Shown: in pieces, positions 35,809 through 45,116 of the stretch
Position numbering within the stretch: position 1 is the first letter of the stretch
Layout: the number at the start of each line of letters is the position of its first letter
Assembly (NCBI RefSeq): GCF_019097595.1
Contig: NC_080713.1
Span: forward strand, 11,081,199-11,145,198
DNA: 64,000 nt
Reading direction: 5' to 3'
Source of the DNA: Hemibagrus wyckioides
Taxonomy: Eukaryota; Chordata; Actinopteri; Siluriformes; Bagridae
Notes under the pieces: model-generated
What the model was told of the DNA's origin: nothing
What the model saw: only the letters and a program-made list of their open reading frames with translations
Database searches by the model: none
Translations under genes and position numbers: made by a program

Positions 35809-35818
35809 CCTTTTTTGG
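35809..35818 (-). promoter_or_regulatory. CArG box (SRF site) of the actin gene
   Basis: CCAAAAAAGG on the minus strand fits the CC(A/T)6GG consensus exactly. Such sites drive muscle actin promoters through serum response factor. A second, imperfect CArG-like sequence (ACATTTATGG, plus strand) lies at 36161-36170. Binding is inferred from position and sequence only. Confidence 0.65.
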
Positions 35819-35851
35819 ACACAAAGTCTCTCTCTTTCTCTCCACCCCACA

Positions 35852-35873
35852 CCCCCCCCCCCCCCCCCCCCCC
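35852..35873. repeat. Homopolymer C22 in the actin promoter
   Basis: A run of 22 C on the plus strand (G22 on the actin sense strand), about 70 bases upstream of the TATA box and just upstream of the CArG box. It is flanked by pyrimidine-rich sequence. Confidence 0.9.
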
Positions 35874-36429
35874 GCCCTCTCGGTGAGTGTGTGGATAGAC
35901 ATGCTTTTGCCCTCAATGGAAAGGACGATTGCAAGTTCTTCTGCACAGTGACAATGTCAGACAGTTAATATTAGATGGTCATTTGTTACACAGGCGACAG
36001 CAGCTAGATATTTGAGGGGGAAAAGGTGATCACACTCTCTGTGGTAGGCCAACGCACATGTGTTTATGAGCTTATAAAAGGTCTGAGGTACAGTTCTAAC
36101 AATGCAAAATTCTTTAATATTGTCAGGATCTGTAACACACCAACATTTACACATACCAAAACATTTATGGCCTGGTTATATAAAGTATAAAAAAGACTGT
36201 AAGTAAACAATAACACATTCTAAAAATATATTCAGAGAGCTCCTTGGTCCAAAAAAACATGTGGAAGAGTAACAGTGCACAGGATTTTTGCGCAGTATCT
36301 AGAATTTATGCAGAATGATGAAGAAAAACATCAGGTTCTGTAAGTTGATGAGGGATCAGGGAGGAATGGCCAGACTGGTTTGAGACGTAGCTCAAAGGCT
36401 ACAATAATTTAAATAAACATGATGTACAA
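35874..36429. other. Actin 5' flank
   Basis: No gene. It includes the CArG-like ACATTTATGG at 36161-36170 and otherwise unremarkable AT-rich sequence. Confidence 0.4.
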
Positions 36430-37115
36430 CACTGGACGGTGAGGAAGGCCATGGTGGAAGGTAAGGTTAAGGTGGAAGGAGAAGAAAAGGTATGATTGAT
36501 GGTGAGGAAAGTTGTGGTGGACTGTGAAGAAGGCTATGGTGGATGGTGAAGAAGGCTATGGTGGATGGTGAAGAAGGCTATGTTAGACAGTGAGGAAATT
36601 TATAGTGGTTGTAGGATGGTAAGGAAGGCTCTGGTGGATCTTGAGGAAGTAGGCTATGATGGATGGTGAGTAGGATGGTTATGGTACATGGTGAGGAGGG
36701 TGTGATGGGCAGTGAGAAAGGCTATAGTAGATAGTAAGAAGGGTGTCGTGGACGGTGAGGAAGGCTATAGTAGATGGTGAAGAGAGTGTCGTGGACAGTG
36801 AGGAAGGCTATAGTAGATGGTGAGGAGGGTGTGGTGGACAGTGAGGAAGGCTATAGTAGATGGTGAGGAGGGTGTGGTGGACAGTGAGGAAGGATATGTT
36901 GGACAGTGAGGAACAATATATTGGAACGTGAGGAGGGTGTGGTGGACAGTGAGGAAGGCTATAGTAGATGGTGAGGAGGGTGTGGTGGACAGTGAGGAAG
37001 GATATGTTGGACAGTGAGGAAAATATGTTGGAACGTGAGGAGGGTGGGTGGACAGTGAGGAAGGCTGTTGTAGATAGTGAGGAGGGTGTGGTGGACAGTG
37101 AGGAAAGCTATGGTA
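36430..37115. repeat. Minisatellite with a unit of about 43 bp
   Basis: Variants of GTGGACAGTGAGGAAGGCTA followed by TAGTAGATGGTGAGGAGGGT recur, with CTATAG starts at 36722, 36764, 36808, 36851 and 36958. A stray copy is at 38673-38706 beyond the LINE. Confidence 0.9.
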
Positions 37116-37425
37116 GATTTACATTTACATTTCTGCCATTTAGAAGAGGCTCTTATCCAGAGAGACATACAAGAGTGCTTTGATGTCTCTATCAATGAAT
37201 ACATTAACACTGGTTCAACAGAGCTATACCATCAGCCTAATAACTGTGTTGGTATGATTTATTTTTAAATCAACATACAACAATACATAAAAACAGGATA
37301 AATAAGAGCTAATTGAATGAGGTAGGTCTTCATCAGGCATTTGAACACAGCCAGTAACTCGGCAGTATGGACATCTATGGGAAGTTCATTGCACCACCTT
37401 TCTATCAGAACAGAGAAGAGTCTAG

Positions 37426-37585
37426 AGGTGAGGTGAGGTGAGGTGAGGTGAGGTGAGGTGAGGTGAGGTGAGGTGAGGTGAGGTGAGGTGAGGTGAGGTG
37501 AGGTGAGGTGAGGTGAGGTGAGGTGAGGTGAGGTGAGGTGAGGTGAGGTGAGGTGAGGTGAGGTGAGGTGAGGTGAGGTGAGGTG
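37426..37585. repeat. (AGGTG)32 pentanucleotide array
   Basis: 160 bases of perfect AGGTG (CACCT on the minus strand), flanked left by host LINE sequence and right by the second LINE fragment. The 270-residue minus-strand frame across it is an artefact (SPHLT repeats). Confidence 0.97.
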
Positions 37586-37890
37586 AGATAATCTGCTGCT
37601 GAAGGAGCTACACAGGATCTCCACAGTCCCATACAGGGGGTGAGAGGTGTTGTTCATAATAGATCTCAGCTTGGCTAACATCCTCCTCTCACCCACCTCC
37701 TCCACCAGGTCCAGTGGGCAGCCCAGGACAGAGCTGGTTCTCCTAACCAGCTTGTTCAGTCTCTTCCTGTCCTGTTCTGTACTGCCTCCCACCCAGAAGA
37801 CTATGACATAGAGAATTGCAGAGGCCACCACAGAATCATAAAAAGTCCTTAATAATGTCCTGCTCACTCCAAAGGACCTATGTATATCTA
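37586..37890 (-). mobile_element. Fragment of a second non-LTR retrotransposon nested in the L2-like LINE
   Basis: The minus strand reads FGVSRTLLRTFYDSVVASAI, then DRKRLNKLVRRTSSVLGCPL, ERRMLAKLRSIMNN, SHPLYGTVEIL and SSFSSRL. This is the region after the polymerase domain in common fish LINEs, a family different from the host element. It ends directly in the (CACCT)n array. Confidence 0.75.
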
Positions 37891-38706
37891 TCTCTTGCCC
37901 TGAGAGATGGTGGGACCAGTCGAGCAGTGCTAGTAGATTGGAGGGGGCGTGGTGCAGTACGAAGAGTAATAAGAGCTTTGAGGTAAGAGGGTCAAGTGTG
38001 TTGAATCTGATGCATGTAGCTACTGGATGGAGTGCAGCACTGGGGTGGTGTGTGAGAACTAAGAAGGTTGAAAACAAGTCAAACAGCTACATTTTGGATC
38101 ATTTGCAGAGGACGAATTGCATTCAGAGGTGGACCTGCTAGTAGAGAGTTGCAGTAGTCTAGTCTCAAAATGACAAGAGACTGAACAAGTACCTAAGCAG
38201 CCTAATCAGAGAGTTGTTCAGAGATATCGCAAGATCCTTGGCTGGAGATAAATCACCTGGGATAACCAGCAGTTCAGTTTTGCTAGGATTGAGTTTCAGC
38301 TGATGAGTCATCATCCACGATATGTCCAACAGACACACTGAGATCCGAGCAGAAGCTGTGGTATCTGCAGGAGGGAAGGAGAATATAAGTTGAGTGTCAT
38401 TGGCATAGCAGTGAGAAGAGAACCCATGTGAGGAAATAACTTTCCCTAGAGAGTGAGTATAGAGGGAAAATGGAGGGGACCAAGTACTGAGCCTTGTGGG
38501 ACACCAGTAGAGTGTCTGCGTGGAGCAGATTTTGATCCCCTTCATGTTACCTGATAAAAGCAACCATCCAGGTAGAAAGCAAATCACTCCCATGCTGTTC
38601 CATGAATTCCAAGACTCCTGAGGGTGGACAAGAGAGTCTTGTGGATGGCTGACAAATGCTGCTGAAAGGTTGAGGATGGTGAGGAGGGTGTGGTGGACGG
38701 TAAAGA

Positions 38707-39225
38707 AGCTACACTATATTGCTAAAAGTTTTGGGACATCTGCCTTTACAATCACATGAACTTTAATGACATCCCATTCTTATATGGAGTTGACCTGCCC
38801 TTTGCAGTTATAACAGCTTCAACTCTTCTGGGAAGGCTTTCCACAAGGTTTAGGAGTGTGCTAATGGGAATTCTTGACCATTTCTCTAGAAGCGCATTTG
38901 TGAGGTCAGGCACTGATGTTGGACGAGAAGGCCTGGCTCGCAGTCTCTGCTCTAATTTATCCCAGAGGTGTTCTACCAGGTTGAGGTCAAAATTCTGTGC
39001 AGACCAGTCAAGTTCCTCCACACCAAACTCACTCATCCATGTCTTTATGGACGTTGCTTTGTGCACTGGTGTGCAGTCATGTTGGAACAGGAAGGGGTCA
39101 TCCCCAAACTGTTCCTACAAAGTTGGGTCCATGAAATTGTCCAAAATATCTTGGCAAGCTGGAGCATTAAGAGTTCCTTTCACTGGAACTAAGGGGCCGA
39201 GCCCAACCCCTGAAAAACCTTAATC
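38707..39225 (-). mobile_element. Tc1-like element, 3' half with DDE C-terminus
   Basis: The left end carries terminal repeat CACTATATTGCTAAAAGTTT (38709 on). The minus strand (39066-38752) reads VEELDWSAQNFDLNLVEHLWD, then KLEQRLRARPSRPTSV and LLNLVESLPRRVEAVITAKG, a Tc1 transposase C-terminus with the last catalytic Glu kept in VEHLWD. The other end is missing at about 39225. It belongs to a different family from the ACACCGATCAGG elements. Confidence 0.85.
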
Positions 39226-40373
39226 CTAATAACAGAGTTTTGGCCAAAGATTCTTCATGTAATATTTTCATTAAATATATATCAATCTAACCAACAAACA
39301 GATAATTTGCCATAAATAATAAATGAATTAGAATAATAATTAAATAATTAAATAAAGTAATCAAATAAAAAAATTTGACCAGTTGCAATTAGATTCCAGA
39401 TACCGTGCAAAAACTGGCATGGGAATCTTTCATATTTATGTATACTATATATATACATATATCTATATTTGTACATGAGCTATATTAAGCTCAGGAAGGA
39501 AAGATGAAAAGAATTTAATAACTGACATAAGACCTAAGGCATAAAAAGTGTTGTGTGTGTTCTGCTCGTAATCTACAATGTTGAAGTACAGCAACAAACT
39601 TCAGTGAACAGTTTCAGTGAACAAAAATTGAAGGCTGGAAGAATAAATCTGTCATTCAGGCTACACACACATACACACACACACACACCTACACTATAAA
39701 TAAATAAGACTCTGTGGTGTTAAAATGGAGGAGAATGGCCTTGTCTCTCCTGACCTGTGCTGTCAATCATACATGCCAGAAGGGCTTTGCTATAAGGAAG
39801 TCTCTAAATTCACAACCGTTAATGGCAAAGTAGACCAAGTGTCCTTCAAACAGGACATAAAGGGTGAATATTATAATGCTCAGAGATGGAAAGATAAAGT
39901 AGGCACAGATCATGTTCAAATTGCTGATTATGATTCAACTCAATTTTAAATTTACTAAATATACATTTTTCCCACAATTAAGTTTTATTTACTCTGATGT
40001 GTTTCTCTAATGAACATATTTTTTTTAAAAATAATGAATATGCTAATAATATGCTAATAAATAACACATAATACAGATTACTATATTATTGCACTGGTTA
40101 GATGTCATTGTTTCTATAAAAACAATATATTTTCTGTCATTGTACAGAATTGAAAATAGGTAATCAATGAATTACATATGCTATTTGACACAATATATAT
40201 AGTCTTCAGGACAGAGGTCTTTGTGCTGAGTCAGGGATTCATTGAGAGAGAGAGAGAGAGGGAGAGAGAGAGAGAGAGAAGCATTTATTTATTTTTATGT
40301 AACCTTTACATGAATACTATATGGTTCATAAATATGTGGACACAGACAAATTGATTTTAGCGGTCTTCCACAA
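39226..40373. other. Non-coding AT-rich stretch
   Basis: (CA)n at about 39665-39688 and (GA)n at 40246-40280. No gene supported. Confidence 0.4.
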
Positions 40374-40959
40374 TACACCAATCAGGCATAGTATTATGCT
40401 ATGATAATGATAATATTGTGTTAGTCCCTCATTTGCTGCCAAAACAGCCCTGACCCATCAAGGCATGGATTCCACTAGATCCCTGTAGGTGTGCTGTGGT
40501 ATCTGGCACATGCACCTGGCCATCCATGTGATGTAAAAGCTCCGTGGTCCAGTTCTGATGCTCATGTGTCCATTGTTGGTGCTTTCGGTGGTCCACAGGG
40601 GTCGGCATGGACACCCTGACTGGTCTGCGGCTATGCAGCCCCATAGTGTCGCTGGTTCACCACTGTTCCTTTCTTGGACCACTTTTGATAGATACTGACC
40701 ACAAGATACACTCCACAAGAGCTGCAGTTTTGGAGACGCTCTGATCCGGTCGTCTAGCCATCACAATCTGGCCCTTGTCAAACTCACTCAAATCCTTACA
40801 CTTACCCATTTTTCCTGTTTCTAACACATCAACTTTGAGGATAAAATGTTCACTTGCTGCCTAATATATCCCACCCACTAACAGGTGCCATGATGAGGAG
40901 ATACTCAGTGTTATTCACGTCACCTCTCACTGCTCATAATGTTATAGCTGATTGGTGTA
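40374..40959 (-). mobile_element. Internally deleted Tc1-like element with both terminal repeats
   Basis: The ends TACACCAATCAGGCATAGTA and the complementary right end GCTGATTGGTGTA mark an element of about 586 bp bounded by TA. The minus strand reads SRRPVRVSMPTPVDHRKHQQ, then HEHQNWTTE and LLHHMDGQVHV, then jumps to QIPQHTYRDLVESMP, so the middle of the DDE domain is deleted. It could be mobilised only by an intact relative. Confidence 0.85.
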
Positions 40960-42049
40960 TATTGGAGGAAATGAGCTTAAATGCTGCCTTTGGTTTTAAT
41001 AGGAAGATATTTATTTACATCCAAATCTGGTCAGAGATGTAGAAAATACGTCTGTGACCCACTGTCTGGTGATGCCTTCTTGATTATTGACATTGATAAA
41101 GATATACCTTAGCTCCAGGAGGGTGTACTTTGAAGTTGAGTTTTTCTTCACCAGGGAAAGAATTCTTCGGTCCTCCATAATAGAGGTCTTCCATGGTCAC
41201 ATGGTGCTACCCAAAATTTTCTTCTTGGGCATGGGTGACAATCACAATTCACCTCTGTTTCCTTGACTACATGCATGTATGTGAATAATTGGTAGTTTAA
41301 CCATTAGGATTGTGGATAAAAGTAATTTACCCAGAATTTCCATAGTTTAACAAAATGACTACAAAAGTAACAGAAGCTTCCGAACTTCAGATTCCAACAA
41401 ATAGCTTTGGAAATAGTTTGAAACCACTGATTCATAGAGGCATGGAAATAACTTCAAAATGTTGAGGATGTTCATGTTTCATTACATCCAGCCATTTCTG
41501 TTCCCGCCTTGAGCACACAAAACCACCATCAGGCTCATCCTGAGGAGGAAGAAGGCTTTCAAGCCATCATTTCTACCAGAATTGATGAGAACAAACTGAA
41601 TGTGTAGTCAACAGAACAGAATGGTAAACATGAATGATTCAAGAGCTTGGTGTTTCTGCATCGTTATACTCATAGTCTGCTATAGTGGATAAATGAAAAA
41701 TTCACTTCCCCAAAAGAATTTGTGCCCACCTTTTCTTCAGTGGATAATCTCCCAAGAGTCTCCATACACAGAGGACATCCTTTATATGAATTCCATTTCT
41801 TAGTACACACACACACAACCCAGTGTTGTGGGTGGTGCTTGCCATGTTTCCTGTTAAAGTCCATCTCGACCTTGTGAAAGCTTCCCGATGCACCCATGAG
41901 AATGATTTCCATGTTTTTTTTTCTTTTGTCAAGGACATTCCTAAAGGCTGTCAAACAAAAAGCGATATAAACTCCTAAAAAAAAAAAAAAAAAAAGTATA
42001 AAACATTTTGAAAGACAATAAGCTAAAAAGTATTTATTTCCCCTATGTG
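40960..42049. other. Non-coding stretch with a possible Tc1 fragment
   Basis: Minus strand 41100-41200 reads MEDRRILSLVKKN, faintly like the second helix-turn-helix of Tc1 transposases. A19 at about 41977. No gene supported. Confidence 0.35.
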
Positions 42050-42235
42050 TGGAGACTTTAGGGGCATCTTGTACAATCCCACTATCCAGGATCACCCCAA
42101 AGAGGATGGGTTCTCTTTCAAGTCTGGTTTCTCTCAAGGTTTTCTCATGTAGTCTCAGAGGTTTGCCTTGACATTGTCACTTCTGGTTTGTCCATTAGGA
42201 ATCTGAATAAAAATCTACATCTGGATTTCTGACAA
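42050..42235 (+). repeat. Interspersed repeat, same family as 7505-7625
   Basis: GGATGGGTTCTCTTTCAAGT, TCTGGTTTCTCTCAAGG and GTCACTTCTGGTTTGTCCAT resemble the reverse complement of the block at 7505-7625. Its class is not known to me. Confidence 0.5.
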
Positions 42236-42886
42236 AAAATATTATATTATAAATATCTACTATACACATAACTATTCAAATATTATACACATAAAATAGA
42301 ACTGCAGAATTGTGTCAATATAAAGTTTTCTAATAGTTTTATTTAAAATGAACTTCATTTAAAAAGAAAAAAAAACAAACACTCCACCATATTGCACACA
42401 TTTCAGCCCACCAACTGAGGACAGACACAGTCTCTCTCCATGAGTCCAACGCTTCTCCTCAAAAATAGACCCTATATAGAAAATAGGACAATTTGAATAC
42501 ACTTCAGTAGTTTTCATTTTTAAATAGAGATCCATTTTGCTTTAAATCATCCCATATTTACAGATCACTTTAGTGTAGAACAGCATTATACAGTAAATCA
42601 GTCAACCTGTAAACAATCAGTGTTAAATATAGTACATCTTCTGTAGAATATATACACACATACGCAATAGCATAACATACAGCAGTGTTGTGTTTTCCAG
42701 CTGTGCTCTGCACATTACAGATGTTCCTGCTCCAACTCACCTCAGCCCCTCAGAACACACCCACATCACACATGGCAATACTCATTTATCGTCATTAATA
42801 TATGTCAAGGAGTTACTAGAAAGCCAACTTTTTAAAGACTTCATTCCACAGCTTCTACACTAACGATACTTCATCAGGTTGTGTAT

Positions 42887-42892
42887 TTTATT
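42887..42892 (-). terminator. golgb1: Candidate golgb1 polyadenylation signal
   Basis: AATAAA on the minus strand about 2.07 kb past the stop. A second AATAAA lies at 42338-42343 (about 2.6 kb past the stop) and an ATTAAA at 43738-43743. Which one is used cannot be told from sequence. Confidence 0.3.
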
Positions 42893-44069
42893 CTTGCACT
42901 TTTTGAGAGCCTGTATGCATTACCCAGAATGCACTATGGCATTTTTAACCAAGAGTGAGTCGGTTTTCAAAATATATGAAAGTAATGGAAAAAGTTATTT
43001 GTTAAATGTTATCAGTGATATAAAGCTTGTGTGTTTAGGGTCCATGTCCTGTGTTAGGGTCATGAGAACTTGCAGGGAATTAGCTGGACACTCAGCTCAA
43101 ATACAACAGCGACTCTTCTTTGAGTATCTATTTGTAACCATTCATCTTCTGAAGCACTTGTCCTACACAGGACTGCAGGGAAACTGGTGTACATCCCTTG
43201 GGACTAGGGACACCCTGGACGGGGTCTAGTCCATCGCAGGGCAGAATCACCCACACACTCACACTACAGACAATTTAGAGATGCCAATCAGATGCCAACT
43301 CGTGTCTTTGGACCTGGAGGAAACCCCAGAAGCACAGGGAGAACATGCAAACTCCATGCACCTCCCAGCCTGGAGGTGTGAGGCAAACATGCATTCAAGA
43401 CATTTAGGACACAGGCTCAATGTGTTTCCAGTTAAAACGCACCTAAGAAACAGGCTAAAATATTCAGCAGCATGAAAACACCAAACAACTGACTGGACCT
43501 AATTTTCAGAATCGAAACGGGCGCTTGAGTGTTACTGTGCAATAGGAAGGGTAGAATTAGGTGTGCTAGAGCAGAACAACACTGGGAACACACTGCTTCA
43601 ACATAATAATGCATAGAAACTCTGCATGAAGCGTGGGTTATAGAACTGATGAGCTGAGTCCGGCATGTTCGAGCAGGATACACACTGCAATCTTCACATA
43701 CTGGCATAAATGTTTCTTATACCTTGCATTCACCGTCTTTAATCTCACAGTAGAATTAAACACACACATACTGTCCTGACCTCCAAACAGTTGCCGCAGT
43801 CACAGCCTACACAAACACGCAGCATTCTCTCATCAAGCGTGTATGTGGAGTTAAAGGGTGAGTGTGTAATGCAAAAGCTGTATTTCAGCATACGCTGACA
43901 GAAATGAGATTTAAAGGAACTATGATGGAAATGTAGAATCTCTCTGTCTCTCTCTTTCACACACACACAGTATAGTAAATATGCTCCACTTCCATTCCAT
44001 AATCACTTCCCCAGCACAGTAGACTAACTTCAGTGTAGGAAAAAAAAAAAAAAAAAACACAAGCCAAAT

Positions 44070-44104
<35 letters not shown>

Positions 44105-44957
44105 ATGCATCTGTTATACAATATATTGCAATTTTCAACATGCACAATATCATCACACCTCTTGTGTTAAGTCATGGACAAGGCTGCCTATATAAGGCAG
44201 CAGTTTGTGCAGCGAAATCAATTCTGTCCGTTTTGTCTTAGTTCAGACTACGTGATATTGATGGTGAAGGCAGAGTTTGCAAACATTGAGGATGTTATAA
44301 GTAAAATATGGTAATAGGACTATAAACCATGTTTAAAGGTTAGACAATTGTGGCAATACAGTCATGTAATATTGACACACGTCTAACCTGCAGAGTCCTG
44401 TCCCAGAAGATGTGACTGGTGACCCTGCTACACTGCCTGTAATCTATAAATAAATGTTTAGTGCAATAAGCTCATCAGCAGCGAAAATGACAGATGCACG
44501 ATGAGTGGACACAATGACATCTGACATGTGAGCTCAGGCTATTTGTTGTATGTAGTGTGTGTTACCAAAACTGTTTAGAAAGCTCATCAGATACCAAACA
44601 CCAACACAGTCCCTCTGCTGAATCTTACTACTGAATAATCAAGGATCTATAGCACAGATTAGCTGAGTACAAATAACTGAATGATATAAAACTGAAATCT
44701 GAGGATGTTGCTGTCATCTGACACACCAAGGTGATGTCCTGCAAAGGCATATCAATGCAAGTATTACCTCTGCAGAACACTTTTACTAGGGACGAGAGAT
44801 TGAGACACTAAGTTGGTAAGTTATTGGTGTCTGATAACTGATTAAAATAATAAACAGCTCTTGGCTGAGGACTCAGCCTTGTTGAACACAACTGCAGTAC
44901 TCATTGCTTTAGAAAGCTCCTCGTTTGCTCAAGCAACCTGTCCGTGGTCTTAAATGT
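42893..44957 (-). other. golgb1 3' UTR or 3' flank
   Basis: No coding potential seen. The stretch contains a SINE remnant (43135-43392), CA/CT microsatellites near 43961 and 44081, and an A-run at 44040. It is 3' UTR only if the distal polyadenylation signals are used. Confidence 0.4.
43135..43392 (-). mobile_element. SINE copy in the golgb1 3' flank, reverse orientation
   Basis: TACACAGGACTGCAGGGAAA, CATCGCAGGGCAGAATCACC and GGGAGAACATGCAAACTCCA are the body of the tRNA-SINE family, without a clear head. Confidence 0.6.
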
Positions 44958-45116
44958 CTATAACACTCCAGTGAAGCACATGAAGACGAGGATATGGAGT
45001 GCCAGCAGGTAGATCAGGAAGAAGTAGCGGGATTTCGCTCTGGACGTCAGCATCTTGGAGCAGTAAAGATTGCGTCCTCGCAACCAGCGGCGGCACGAGT
45101 GGACACCACTCTTCAT
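44958..45116 (-). CDS. golgb1: golgb1 last coding exon with C-terminal membrane anchor and stop
   Basis: The exon has 52 codons and TAG at 44958-44960. A basic juxtamembrane stretch ([15 protein letters not shown]) precedes one hydrophobic segment, [16 protein letters not shown], and the end FTGVL. This is the tail anchor that places giantin in the Golgi membrane with its coil in the cytosol. Human giantin ends CFTGHL. Confidence 0.95.
   Translation of the reverse strand: MKSGVHSCRRWLRGRNLYCSKMLTSRAKSRYFFLIYLLALHILVFMCFTGVL

Larger units (their letters stand above)
37118..38600 (-). mobile_element. L2/CR1-like LINE remnant with 3' end
   Basis: The minus strand starts with GVPQGSVLGP and reads FSLYTHSLGKVISSHGF, HCYANDTQL (catalytic YADD changed to YAND, near 38400) and HQLKLNPSKTELLVIPGD. 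It then continues DYCNSLLAG and RPLQMIQNVAV, and after an interruption ends NELPIDVHTAELLAVFK with a stop near 37265. A non-coding 3' end finishes CTCTGGATAAGAGCC ... AGAAATGTAAATGTAAA. Frames are broken. The element is interrupted by foreign sequence at about 37424-37890. Confidence 0.8.

Noticed and set aside
36430..37115. CRISPR-like spaced repeat
   Set aside because: The whole 43-bp unit repeats without unique spacers and the genome is vertebrate; it is a minisatellite.
37265..38077. 270-codon minus-strand frame with SPHLT repeats
   Set aside because: It fuses L2-like LINE, a second LINE fragment and the (CACCT)n array; it is a chance frame across nested repeats.
41670..42137. 155-codon minus-strand frame
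   Set aside because: It spans an A-run and an interspersed repeat end; no domain was recognised.
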